Assembly (NCBI GenBank): GCA_018389105.1
Contig: JACATO010000923.1
Location: 434,001-498,000 of the forward strand
Direction: 5' to 3'
DNA: 64,000 nucleotides
From: Nautilus pompilius
Taxonomy: Eukaryota; Mollusca; Cephalopoda; Nautilida; Nautilidae
Shown here: in pieces, positions 12,001 through 25,900 of the stretch
Position numbering within the stretch: position 1 is the stretch's first letter
How the letters are laid out: each line of letters starts with the position of its first letter
The notes under the pieces: generated by a model
Database searches by the model: none
The model's input: the letters and a program-made list of their open reading frames with translations, nothing else
Told to the model about the DNA's origin: nothing
Translations under genes and position numbers: made by a program

Positions 12001-15000
12001 CATCTTTTTGTTTTTAATGTATAATTTTAAATTGAGGAAAAAGTGGCATTTTGTTTGGGTCTCAAGTAACAGTTAACACTTCAAAACTACTTAAGATTCA
12101 AATTTTTGTTTCAGATTTTTAATAATACTTTCATTTAGTTACTCTAATTAATCAATATAGTAAAACAATTTTGAGTTGCTAAGCTATAACTGAGTTTTGG
12201 AAGGTTAAGAGATAGAGAGTGAGAGATTAAACACTCATTTCTGTTTGCCATTTTGCTTCTTGTCATTAAATGTACCAAGGCAGGGATGGGATCCAGCTGA
12301 TGCTAATTTTGGTGATCCGATATTTTGTTTGTTATTCCAGTTTCACATCCTTTTATTTGAAGACTTAGGTACAGAGCTTGCTTTTTTTTTCTCTTTTCCC
12401 CAGAGTCATACATCCTTCTGTGAAGGAGGAGAGCAGCGATGAATCAACAATAATCTCGTCCCAAACGTCAACTCTTACACGGAATCAAGGTGAGTTTGTG
12501 CCTCCTGTATGAAGGTTTGGTTCATGTTGTATGTGGAGGCCCACAAATTCTAAAACTGCCTTCTGTGCATTTATATCCGAATGTGACAAGTCTGCAATGG
12601 GTTTAGCATAGTTCTAATAATAACAAGAAAAACATTTCTGATGTTCTATGGCAGTTGTATCTTCAGATTTTCCCCTATTCTAAACTCAGACTAAAAGGCA
12701 GATTTGTTTGCGGAGCAGAAGACACTTAGTACTGACAGAGTCGTGAAAGTTTACTACGCTCAAAGCCAGTAGTGTAATCTTTGTTCTGACCAGGGCCGTT
12801 AGCAGGCTATGGCTGCCCAGACTCTACTCTGCTCATAGACAGATTAAAAAAAAAAAAACACAACAGCTGATAAAATCTATTGTGGCTGAGTTTGTGTTAA
12901 AAGAGATTCAGCGCACACAAAAAATAGAGTTTGCGTAAATTAATTATGGCCATGGACAAAACACCAAAAAAATTGGATGCTGTGAATTACTTGATAAATT
13001 ATGATTTTCGTTTCCAGGTCCTGAAGCGATGGAGAGCCACCAGGATGAAGTGCAGGAAAAAGAAAAGGAAGGAGAAGAGGAGGAAGAGGAAGATGAAGTA
13101 GACGATGAAAATGAACATGTAAGCAAGAACATCACCAATGTGCATGTGTGTGATGATGGAGGCAGTTCAGTTTACTTTATGTAGCATGTATAAACAGAAC
13201 GAGTCAAGGAGCCTTTTCACCCCCATCCTAAAATTATCAGATTCTGAGATTTTCATGTTTATTTGTAATAATAATAATAATAATAAACTTTTATAAACTG
13301 TCGCCCATGTAAAAATGGAAAATTGGCAGTAAGTATTATAATAACTAGAAAAGCTTTCCCCGAATAGCTGTGGAAACTTATTAATAGCTAACTGTATATT
13401 ATTATAAAATTTTAATTTGGGTAATGTCAGAGATAATTTTGTACTTTATTATTATTACTCTTATTCACATTTTATTTGATTTCATTGCATATAATTTTGC
13501 TTTAGCTTTAATTAGATTGGAAAATAAAAGAATTTTTTTTGCCAAAAATTAAAGCTACAATCACAAAAAAGTAAATTAGTCCTTATTAATATATATCTGT
13601 ACAAGTGTGCGGTCAAATTTGATGTAAATCTATACTGCATAACAAACAAACAGACAGCCCCCTTTGAATGGCTAAGTTATGATATTTGCTGGTCCTTATA
13701 ATAATTTAGTTACTACTGAGCAAAAGGTTTTAAACTGCATCATTTTAGCTCAATTTTTGTAGTACACAAAGCAGAAAAACACCTGTCGGTAATAATCTGG
13801 ATTTCCTAGTAAAATCACAACGTTTAATTAATGTTTTAAGCTCCCTAAAAATGTAAGTGGATGTCAGTTCTTTAGTAGGGGTTTTGGAACCATTATAATT
13901 CTTTCCTTAATGCTGGTTACATTCTAGGGCAACATTTACAATGAATTGTTTTGATGAGTCTAAATACCAGTCTCCAATATTACAGTTCCTTATAAATTCT
14001 TGACAAGCCATACCTTTTCAATAATAATATAATTTGATTTTTAAAATCAAATTTTTCCAGGACTACTCAGAAATAATTCTGGACATAATGAATGAATTTG
14101 AGCAAACAGTGGATATCATGGACAAATCGACACAGGACGAATCTCCATCGATACGGACCTGTGACAAGGAAACCAATACAGAGGGAGACTTTGTTGTTCA
14201 CAAAACAAAGAAGTGTTCTCGTGATAGTACACGGCAAAACACAATCAGGCGTTCACAGACATTTTCTCCTGCCGATAGGCAAGGTGGGAATTATGTTTGC
14301 AAGGTATGTTAAAAGATAAGAAAATGTATGTGCTATGAGTTGGTTTGTCAAACATTTGTTACCTGCTTTAGTTTACCTAGAGTTCTCTTTCTCTCGTTAA
14401 AGATCTGTCACTGTTATAGTCAACCCCTGTGGGAATTGTTTTAAAGTTTAACTGAAAGCATTGCTAGCAGGAAGATGACATTTTTGATGTCTTTCAGATG
14501 AATCTGTTTCTGTAACTTTCATCTGAATTTTTATCAGATAGCAACTTTACAGATTAGAACCTAAAGAGAACCAGACTCTCTGGGTATAGACTAATGATGT
14601 TATTTTGTAATATTTTTATCTCTATGTTTAAATCAGTTCCTTCCTACATATCCCTAACCCTTTGAGCCTTTTCTCTTGGTTCATTTTCACAAGGAAAAGG
14701 AACACGCACTAAATAAGTCTTCAGAATCACTGCCAATCTTTGTATTATTGAGTAGGATGGATATTTTAGACTTTAAGGTTCAACTATGCATTTGCATAAT
14801 GAAGCACAAAATTTGATGTACTTGTACGTTATGTTCAAACATGTTCATATTCTGGTTGGTACATTGAAGAAAGAAACCCAAATGACTTTGCACATACAAG
14901 ATGTAATGTTATACTCTTTTGTGGAACTGAGTGACCTTAGAAACTGATGTGCAAATTACTTCTCCCACTTAATCTGCATACATCGTTGTACATGACCCAT

Positions 15001-16891
15001 TATCATTTCCTCTATAAACTGGCCACACGCATTATTTTAGGAATCCTTAAGAGTCACTTAACACAAAATGCAGTGACTCAGGTTACTGGAATGAATGCAC
15101 TCTGCTGTTATTTTCCAATTCAGTGCTCATTGCAGTGTCATTTTTACTTTCCAGAACAGTAACAAGGTACTGTCAGACTGCCTGGTTCAATCTTGTTCTG
15201 ATTTCCTCAAGGGTTAAAACATTCCCTTAGTGAAGATCATTATCTTGTCACTCTTGTCAGAAGAAACAATTTTTCAACAGAACAATTTTTCCAAAATGAC
15301 CTCCAAAGACAGGCAACCATAGAATTTCCACAGCAGTCTTCATGCTGGTGGTATGTGGTCCAGAATACCACTGCTGCATATTCCTCTAATGCAGCATTAT
15401 CAAAAGTACCCATGCAGTGGGTGCCACAACATTGCAATTGGAGGTTGAACTGTTGGCACCATGTTCATTTCACCGACAAGTTTATAAATTCTGTCTAGAC
15501 ATCAATGATGGATGGGCTCCAGTTTGGATACAAGCTGGGGAATGCTTTGCTAATTATGCAATTACCCAGCATGATTGATTTGGAGGTAGCCTGATGATAT
15601 GGAGTTGGTCAAAGGGCTGATCCTGTCATCATTAGGAGGGGTGCCATGACTGATGCCAGATATAGAGATAAGATCATTCGTTATGCCTGTAATTGTTCCT
15701 CTGACCCTGCATAAAGGTAAAAAATTTCATCTTTATGGATAACATTGGCTCTCTGCACCATGCACATGCACTTTAGGTCTTCAACATCAGTTTCCTGATG
15801 TTGTCTGTATGATTTATGGACTTAAATCCAATTGTTTGAGATATTATAGGGAGGTGTGTTTGTGTATCATAATCAGCTAGGTATTTCCCTGCTTGAAGAA
15901 TGTCACAACATTCCGCAATGGCAGCCTCTCTGATTTGGTTGAATCATTGGTGGTTTCACATGCTATTAATGTCTGTTTGTCTGTGATCATCTTTAGACTG
16001 GTGTTGTTGCCATTTTGTCTTTGTCCAACAATTTAGCTTAGCTAACCCTGACACCAAAATTTTTAACAGTGAATTTAGATCGATATGTAGGCGTCAGTCG
16101 GAACATGAACATGGAACTGGAAATACTAATTACAATGGAAGTTCTATGGATTTATAAGGGAAAAAAAATGGGGGTGACAATTTGAGTTATTTGAGCCATA
16201 AGGCACAAAGGGGAGATAAAATCATTAAATAATGTTAAAAAATACCTTTATACAGAACTTTGATATAGCAATTTAAGAACTTCTCTCCTTTAAAAATATA
16301 AATTATTTTTGGGATTTAAACTGTCACAAATTATTTTCCTCTTTGAAGTAGTATTTATTTTTAAAAAGTTTTAAGTAAATGCTAAATTTTTGTTTAAGCT
16401 TTAGAAGACAGTATGTTCTTTATCTGACTTTTTAAATTTTATTTGAGAAAAAACATATAAACTGGAAAAATAAAGAACTCTGCTGACAAAATATACCATA
16501 GTGTATGATTTGATCATTCTCTGATAGAATATAGTATAATTGACCTTTTGAATGTTACAATAGATAAAGAATTATGAGAATTGATTTTAAATAAATCCTT
16601 CAGCACATTGTGAACTGAGCAGAAGGGATATCATTGAAACTTGTCCAAGCCAGGTGTTTGTACCCAATCTAAGAGTGCTGTGGAATGCTGTCTGTCTGTC
16701 TGTACATAATCAGCTGATGGTGGAGCTGTTCTCTTCCTTCATCATTTGGGTCAGATGCACAAATTAACATGCCATTTATTTTCTATTCCTGTACAAAATA
16801 AACAACCATCAACATACTTGTCATAGTTTGTGTTATTTTGTTGTAAAAGTTCTCTCTTTGGAAATTGGAAGATAACTGTTCATCTACACCC

Positions 16892-16942
<51 letters not shown>

Positions 16943-19900
16943 CATTATCCTGTAAGTTAGAAAACATTCAACTCATCTCACAATAAGTGTTCTTGTTTTT
17001 TTCTCTCCCTCTTTAACCCCCCCCCCAAATTTTGAGATTAATTCCAGGCAGGTTTTTTGTTGGTCTTGTCTTGGTATTAGATGTTATGGGGTTAAGCATG
17101 GTGAATAAAGATAGAGCCATGAGATGCTCTAGTTTATTTGGGAATATACAACACAGATGAAATGTTTGCTCCTAGAACATTTGGTAGAGATATTTTGTCG
17201 ATCAGTAGATACTCTGTTTATATAAGGTCTGTTTTTATTGTGAAGTAGGACGGCCTTCTTAAAGTCAAGATACAAGCAGGACTGCACAGCTCCTGACTGT
17301 TTTTCTGAGGCTTTGAAGCATCAGTAACCTATTATTGTAATTATTCACTTGGTTTTTAATTAGTGACAATCTGGTTTTGTTTGTAGCTAAACCGCAGTGA
17401 CAGCGACAGCTCCATGTCCCTCTATAAACGTAGGCCATTCCAGAGAAATACAGTCGAGCGACGCAGTTTACGGTGGAAGAAGGTGAGGGAGCATTACTAC
17501 TCGTAATTAATTAGCATATAACTGGTGAGACAGCTTTAACTTGATGCTGTCTATAAAGTTAAATCTTATGGTGAAGTAAAAATGTCTTAATTCATTTTGT
17601 TTTTGTCATAAATGTTTGTGTGTGCAGCATTCGGATATCTTCTTTTATGTTTACTTTATGATTTTATGCAAACAAAAAATTTTTAGAATTTTAAGAATGA
17701 ACAGTTAAAATTATCGGTTATGTAATGGAATTTGCTGAGTTGCTCCATAATGTAAAGAAAAGGGGAAGGATTTATGTGTGTGCCTCTCTATCAGCTTTCA
17801 GGGACGGCTGGCATGATCCCTGCAGGAAAGAAGTTAACGTTCCGTACATCTGTTGACTTGGAGCTGGATCTCCAAGCTTCCCAGACCCGTTTAAGTCACC
17901 TCAGGGATGACGTATACAGGTTGAAAGAGCTGAAGAGACGAATGGAGGAAGCAAAATTCCGAGGTAAGATAGTTAGGTCAGACAAGTGCAACTTCATGTT
18001 TTGTTGTTCTTGATGTGGAGAATACATGCTAACTTTGTGTTGCTCATTACCAGTTTTGAATTTAGTCTCTGATCATGAGATGGGAAGGATTGATGTCAAC
18101 AGTATTTTTACACTGACAGTGTAATTAATGACATTAAGAATAATGTTAACTGTAATGACTGAATGTAATAACTTGAGAGAACTTATGTCACGGATTATTT
18201 TTATTATTTCAGAATTTTTCTTCTCTTTTAATATAAACATCGCCTCAACCTTGGTCTCTTGTGGCTTCTGTATATGTTTTTATTGTTTCATGATAATTTC
18301 TGTTTTTATGCAGGGAACTTCTGTGAAGTAACAGTGTGAGGTTTTATCATTGTGTAAAGATCCCTGTAGAGTTAGTGTCCCCTTTCCTTGCTTCAGACAC
18401 ATTTAAGGGATCAGTGTGTAATCAAGGGGCAATTATTTAGATGACCTCCCATTGAAAGAATGCAAATGGATGAGTTGCTAAGCTTAAACATCTAAACATA
18501 ATTTTGGCTAATACTATTACATTGTTGTTTAACCTTTTGCTGGTTAATGGGTGGCAAATCCCTACTCAGTCACAGAATAGGAATTATGTGCTTATATAGT
18601 GAGTGGTTTACATGACCATTTCACAGATTAGGAGGCCACAATCAAAGATGTGGAAAGAAACCCAGGTGGGTGGGTGGCTAGGGAAGAAAGGTGAGGGAAG
18701 TGAGATGCCCCTTGACCTTAGCAATCTACTACTGGACCACTGTGCTGCTAATATTACAGAAAATAAAACAAACAAACTAAAGATTTTTGACATCTTTTCA
18801 AACCTTTTGATATGGTTGCATGTTTTGGCATAACTATCTATTTTAAAACCAACAACCTGTGGTTAAAAATGCGGAATGAGCTACAGATGTTTAGTTAAAG
18901 ACAGAGTTTGTTTATATGACAGGAAACGTGAAGCAGCATTAATTTTATCTCAGGTGGAAGCCTACCTTTTGTTGACCCTAAGGGCAAAATGGTCCCCAGG
19001 TCACAGAGGGAGTGTTGTGGACAGTACATACAACAACATCAGCCATTGACCAAGGACAACTTTTAGTCTTATATATTTGTTGGCATTTTTTAAAAAAAAA
19101 ACTTTTTAAAGTATACAGCAAAAGATTTTCTTTGTTATGATCTTGATCACTGTTAGTATTACTGGACAGTTTCACACATTTGTAATTTGGTAGCTTATTA
19201 GTGAAACTTCTATTCTAAGGGTGGAGAAATTTGGTAGAGATGTTTTCAGACCAGTATAACTGATATGAGTGTTGAACACGATTCTGTGGGTTTGTGTTTT
19301 AAAATGCATAGATTGCTTGCATGTAGCTCAATTACTTCAGTGAACTACTGGCTGTCATGGCAGGGCACCAAAAAAAAACATCAAGCACGTACCACATTAG
19401 TGAGTTTGTATTTTTGGGCCTCATACTTTCAGAAAGAGTTTGTTTTGTTTTTTTTTGTTTAGCTGGTGAGATTCTGCTGCAATGTAAGACTTTCTTTAAC
19501 TATGCATACAGGTGAAAACGAACTGCCCAGCTGGCTGACTGATGATGAGAATTTCCAGAGGCTCCTGTCAGAGGCTGATAAACTGGTAGGTTGGCTCATA
19601 TTTATCGTGTCTGTGAAGAAGCGTTGCCACAGTAATAATGATATTGAGTATAAACTTGATTAAATCCCAATTCTTTCATTTTGTTATGGGAAAAAAAAAC
19701 CAACAATCTATTGTTTTCTGTTGGCAAGCTTTTAAAAAGACTAAAGACCAGCGTCTGTTGGAATACTTGAATTAACAGATAGACAAACAGCAACTTTGGC
19801 CTTGTTATTGCTGCAGATCCAGAAATAATATGTGAAAAACAAACAAACAAAAGACATGTTAGTGCAAGAAACAGAATGTGAGAATTGATCTTAGCTGTGA

Positions 19901-22900
19901 AAGAATCTTCAGTTCTGTGAAAAGTTTTATCGTCCTTCATAACATCCACAGACAAGTAACTGACTGCATGCTCCAAATGCTGAAAATTCTAAATGTCTTA
20001 ATAAATTCTGTTGGTGTTCAACAAGTAGAATGTGCGCACACATATCCCAAAATTTGCTTTTACAAATTACTTTCAGCAAAAACCTTAATTCAGATGCATT
20101 TTGAAAAATTTAAAGGAAAAAATGCAAGTGTGCACATGTTTATTACTCTGATAATTAGATTCTCAAATTTTCTCAGGGTTTTTTTTTTTAAATTTTTAAA
20201 AATGCACTTAACTTATATTTTGTTCAGCTAGCTTTTTATTTAATCTTCCTTTTGGAACAACTGGCTTGCAAAGTCACTTGTGGATGTTTTGTCTGCTTTT
20301 GTGTTTCCTTCATCAGAGATTTTTTTAAGAAAAGAAAAAGATGAACAACTGATTGGCTTCAGTGCGAACCACTGCTCCCCGACTGCTGACTTTTCTTCAG
20401 TAAACACTGGTTTAACTTTGGCGATGTGCTAGGCACACAAAACCTTGTTGTATCCCATATTGATAATGAGATTGCTTGGCTTTGAGTTGACTATTTTTTA
20501 TCTAAACCATTTCATTACTTATTTTCAGAGTATATTTACACCAGGGAAGCCTGTAAGAGACCTACTTACCAGTTTTACTTCATTTGTTTTATCAGCTTTC
20601 CTTATGCATGAAGATGGATGTTTACTTTTCACCTGACCTTTCCAGTTTACATGTTTAATTCACCTGACTGTTAGCATGAGCTGATTAGCAAATGCATGCA
20701 TTCATCGAACCTCTATATTTGTGGAATGCTAATTTTTGTTGTTGTCAGCATTCTCCTGAGGGGGAATGGTGTGTGGTACATCCTGAAGTACTTTATAATA
20801 ACAGTAATTCTGGCATCCCTTGGCTTTGTTTGTTTGTTTTTTTTCTTTCTTATTTTGATTAAAGAACATTTAAAAAATATAACACTAATGACCAATAATC
20901 ATTGGAATGGAATAGATGTTATAACGATGAAATATAATTCTCAAATCTTTCAGATTTTCATTTCTCACAAGCTGTCTATTGTGTGTTTCTTTGTAGTTAA
21001 CTCTGGAGAATTTTATTGCTCATTGCTTCAACTGGTAATGATGGTAGCAACTTAGTAACAGGTGCAGAGTGTAAACTGATGATCTGTATACAGAAAACTG
21101 GAAGGGAAAATTGTGAATTGAATAATCAAAGATTTAACTGAAATTTTAAAAAAAAAGAGTAAGAAATTTTTCACACTGAAATGTCTCTAAGTCAACTGGC
21201 AATGGTTCTTAACTCTGATTTGATGTTAATTATTTCTCCTTTCTTAACAAAAACCAAAAATCATCGGCACTTTTGTATTTCTGATCCTGGCACAGTTTTT
21301 AGGAGCCATGTACAAATTCTGCTCTAAAATTCAATTTCTGAATGATGAATGGAATCTATGAATTGACCCTCACTTAACCTTGTGTCTTGTCTTCTTGGTG
21401 AAAAGATTGGTAATCAATGTACAGATGTACACCTAGACTGCCATATGCAAAAATGTCTATATTAGGAAATAGATTGCATCTGACATCTTAAAGTAAACCA
21501 AATTCTTTTCTCCAGAATTATGGAATGAATGCAAATTATCTTTTAAAAAAGATTTCAGACAATTTTCAAGTTTTATCAACTTGTCAGCCTTTCCTTTCAC
21601 TAGTTTGAAACTATAGCATAAGCAGAGAACTTTCCTGTATCAGCTCCTATAACAGAAGAAAGCAGGCACCAGCTTTTATGAACATGTTTGGCATCTCTGA
21701 CTTTTAAGCTTTGAGTGGCTTGTTTACAGTGCCTAATAGAGAGAGTAAGACTTGGTTAAAGGATTAGAAATTTATCATTATTGATTTCAGACACTGGATT
21801 TGATATTCTGCAATAAAACTGGTCTACTGTATTTAATTTTTTTTTCATGATCAAAACTTGTTTTTGTAAATTGAAATCAGACTAGCAAATGGCAAAAAAA
21901 ATCTCTCTCTCGTTTTGTTGTAGTGAAATTGGTGAGAAGGCTTTAGTAATCAGCAATTCAAAAGTATAAGCTGTTGACACTCTCTGCCTGTTCAGTAGAT
22001 AGATAGAAATATTTTCTGCTGATGGCTTCAGCAGCTGACTGAAAATGTGATACAAGATATGGCCAGCTATTCATGTATATTACTTCATGTACAGCTGATG
22101 CAAGGTTGTCATAGAGTTAATTTTGTTAAATGCTGCAACATTTAGAGTAAAGCATTATCTGATCATTTACAGCTTGCTATGCTGTGATATTTTATGCTAT
22201 TACAGATTATTACCTTTAATTAATTCAGCATCAGATGTTACTAAGAATATTAGTCTTGATGCATTTTATTGGATGCATATGGCATGCAATTAAGCAAAAA
22301 GGACAACTGCTGACATGAAGACATTAATAAAAACTAGTTTGTTTCTATGTTAGCATTACTTTGACATAATGTTTCTCTGTTGCTTTTGATGGTGGAATTC
22401 CAAGGTTGATTGAGCTACATTGAAATGCAATTTAGTAACACAGATTAAGAAAAAAATGGTCATTGAAAGAAAGAATGTTTCACTAAGTGATGAACAGATT
22501 TAGTAACCACATACGTAGTAAGACTTCCTTATACCAGTGTTTTAATCATGCTAGAACATTGAAGAATTTTCTTCGGAGAAAGATAATTCATTTGCTATTA
22601 TGAGCTCTTAACAACTTGTTATTGAGTATAGAAGTTGTCTGTAGAGGTCAGAAGTAGTAAGAAGCAAGCAAGCATTTGATTATTTCAGGAAATGAGGTAC
22701 ATTGATTATAACTTTTTGTTTGATATATTTTGTTCTGTACAAGTGAATAGCACAGACATTGTTTTATATATGTATGTATGTATATTTGTTTTAAAACAAC
22801 ATTCATGACAACTTAATCAGTTCCACAAAAACAAGCATAATAATTGCATTCAAGTTCATAAAAGACAAATATTCTTGTAAATGAAAACTTTTATGAATCT

Positions 22901-25900
22901 CCCATTGTTGTGTGCCATTGGATTTTGCAAATATTTTGAAAATTGACCTACTGCTTAAACTGGCATCCCTATTGGAAACTATAGGATGCTGATGTTTTAA
23001 AACTAGTCCACACTTTAACTATCAGCATCAAGTGCTGCAAAAAATATTGCATTCATCTATGATTCTCCTGCTAAAGAAACATTCCGAATATATAATAATT
23101 TGTAGATGCTTTAGCTAATCTATAGGATTTTTAATTTTGGAAAAGTATTTTTTAAGTAAAAAAAACTCAAAAACTTTATCAATCCAAAGTTTTTGATAAG
23201 AATTTAAAACTGATCTTTAAAAATGAAATATATAGAGATCTGGGAGATTTATAGGAATGTTATCCATCTAAATCATGTGCACCTGTGATAAAACTACTGC
23301 TCTGCTGCACAAGAGAAATGTCTAATGAGATTGTTACTTCAATGGGTAAAAATTCAACTTTTGTGCAGGTATTTCTTGTAAAAAAAAAACTGTTCTAAAA
23401 TCTGATAATTGTCATTTTGTGTAACATGGGAGCATAATGAAACAAAGATTATTTTAAAATTAAGCTGGAGAGAATGTCCATTCAGCCAGAGTTTTAAGTC
23501 TTTGTCATTGGAAAGATTGACTCAACAAAGAAAAGATGATGTGGACCAATCCCAATCTTTAGTAAGGAATATTGGAATAACTTTCACGAGTATACGAGCA
23601 CTATCTGAAGGTAAATGGGCTCTCAGTTGGCATTGTATTACTCTCTGGCTCTGACAAGTCTTGTTTAGATATTACAAAAAGAAACCATTACAGGATAGGT
23701 GGTATCTTTTCATTTATTGTTAGTCATCGTCGTTAAGAATAGTGAAGAAGAAGAAACAAACCTTTGCTTTGCAAGCTGGCAATTTCTTTTATGATGGCTT
23801 TCTCTCTTATCCTCACAGCCATTTATCAGTCTGTGTATTTCTGCTTGCATGATGTTTCTTAGCATGAATTGTGGAATGTTTTCTAGTTGTGGAGGCAGAT
23901 GGTACTCAGAAAGTGCCATAAACATTTTCTGAAAATGACCATAACAAAATTTTATTGCGTACTCTATCGCAGAAGTCTTAGTTTAAAAAAGCACATTAAA
24001 AAAAACACACATGACAGTTAACACAGGCTTACTTGGAAAAAAATCTGAAATCTTCAGATTAAACAAAGTTCATTGTTATCCAAAGACAAAATTCAAACTA
24101 AAAGAACTGCAACTCTAAATTGATGGATTGATTCACAGACAGACACCGTCATTATATTTATTGTGTACTCAGATGTTTTACTTTTGCAAGCCAAAAAAAA
24201 AACTTGTAATTAAACATTAATAGAGGTGTAAACTGATTTAGTTTAGTTAAAGGTTTTATATATATATATAGTATATCATCCCTAACCCTCCCTCACTTTG
24301 AAATCATTTCAGTATAGAACCTGGTCAGGATCCTGACATCTAACTAAAACCACTGCACTGTACAAGAAACAATATGAATAAGTAAGGCCCAATCCTCACC
24401 TCGAAAAGATGATCTGCAAATCGCTCACAATCATTTTCCTAATGTATACGGAATTATAGTTTCAAAATTTCATTTATACACAATGTACAATTTGCCAGGA
24501 ATATTAATTTGGTCCTTAAATAAAAAAAAAAAAACATTTTTCAATTCTGAAATTTGTTTGGAAATCAAATGTTAGATATTTGAGGTGTTGTTAATCAGAT
24601 ACTGTTGTTCTTTCTTCATTTTAAACTTTACCCAAATATGGAATAGTCAGATGTGTTTAGGAGCAATGTAGATCACAGTGGAATGTTTTATTAATACTTT
24701 ATTTATGTAATTAAAAGTAAATGAAGAGAGAAATCCATCCATCATTAAAGGATTTTTAACAACTTTGCATTGATGATCAATAGTGTTTGAAGAATTTGTT
24801 CCTTCAAGTAAGCCTTTGTTAACCACTGTGCTTTTGTTTCTTTAAATATGAAATTTTGGCTTATTTTCAAGACCAGTCCTGCAGAAACTCTTGAATTAGT
24901 GACAATTGAGTATTATGCACAGATTATAGGTTGTTATTGTTGTAATCCACAATAAGACTATTGGTTTATAACTTTAGTGGGGCTATATGCTGAGTCTCGC
25001 CGACTGTCATGACATTCTGCTGCCAAAATAGTTTCAGTGCATTTATGCAGATTTTACAAAAACGCTATCAAACAATTGTTTATAAAAGTATTGAAGATTT
25101 GTTCTGTGTTTGAGTCCATGGATAACTGAAGTTTCTAGCTAAAGCTTCAGAAGCTTTTGTTTGTTGTATTGATATAAATTGTGTAATTGTAATTGGGCAA
25201 TAAAGAAAAAAAACAACTAACGACAACTGGGAATTGTAGTTATTAACACTTCCACAAATTTCAACAGATCTCATCAATAATCTACCTGCATGTTAATTCT
25301 TACAAGTTTCTACGTTTCATTCCCGTGTTTTTACTGTATTTCATGCTACATATATAATATATAAAACCAATTAATTAATATACAACAACAGTGGTGAGTG
25401 CGGTGATGAAAAAAATACACACAAAGCTGATAAAATGAATGATGTTCTTTAATGAAGAAGTTGAAAGAGTGCATTTTATTTTGTATTAGAGAATAAATAC
25501 TGTATTGGTTCTATTTGCCACCGGGTGCTTGTTGGAACTCATCAAAATTTGAGGGAAAAAATCCAAATCTGCACTTTAGGATTGGTAACAATGGATGGAT
25601 CTCTGTATGAATTAAACTTCATGAGAACATCTCCAAATTACACTGGACATGCCTGACAGACTAAATATGTAATAAAAGGATGGAAAAGAAAAAAACCTTA
25701 AAAACATTATCACAGTTAGGGTTAACCTTGGAGGAAAAAAATCAGATTACAACAAACTATTCTGGAAACATGAATGGACACCAATTGCAGTTTGTTTTTT
25801 CAGTCTGACCACTGGATTTGACTGTGTCACTTTTCATATCACTATGGGCTTTACCGTGATACTTATTATAGCTGTTTATTTTTGATATTGTGTCTAGTTG

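Larger units (their letters stand above)
14304..17386 (+). other. Kibra intron, 3.1 kb
   Basis: Holds the Tc1-like relic at about 15090-16040, a compound (CT)n(TA)n microsatellite at 16891-16939 and a nine-base C run near 17020. Confidence 0.7.

Noticed and set aside
12944-13138. Ser-rich minus-strand frame
   Set aside because: Simply the complement of the Glu-rich Kibra exon.
17795-17801. Second acceptor AG at 17800-17801 for the Kibra exon
   Set aside because: It would shift the frame; the first AG keeps phase 0 with the upstream exon.
23409-23597. Plus-strand frame ending at a GTAAAT donor, possible extra Kibra exon
   Set aside because: No plausible acceptor in phase, and the flanking Kibra exons already join in frame with matching family sequence.
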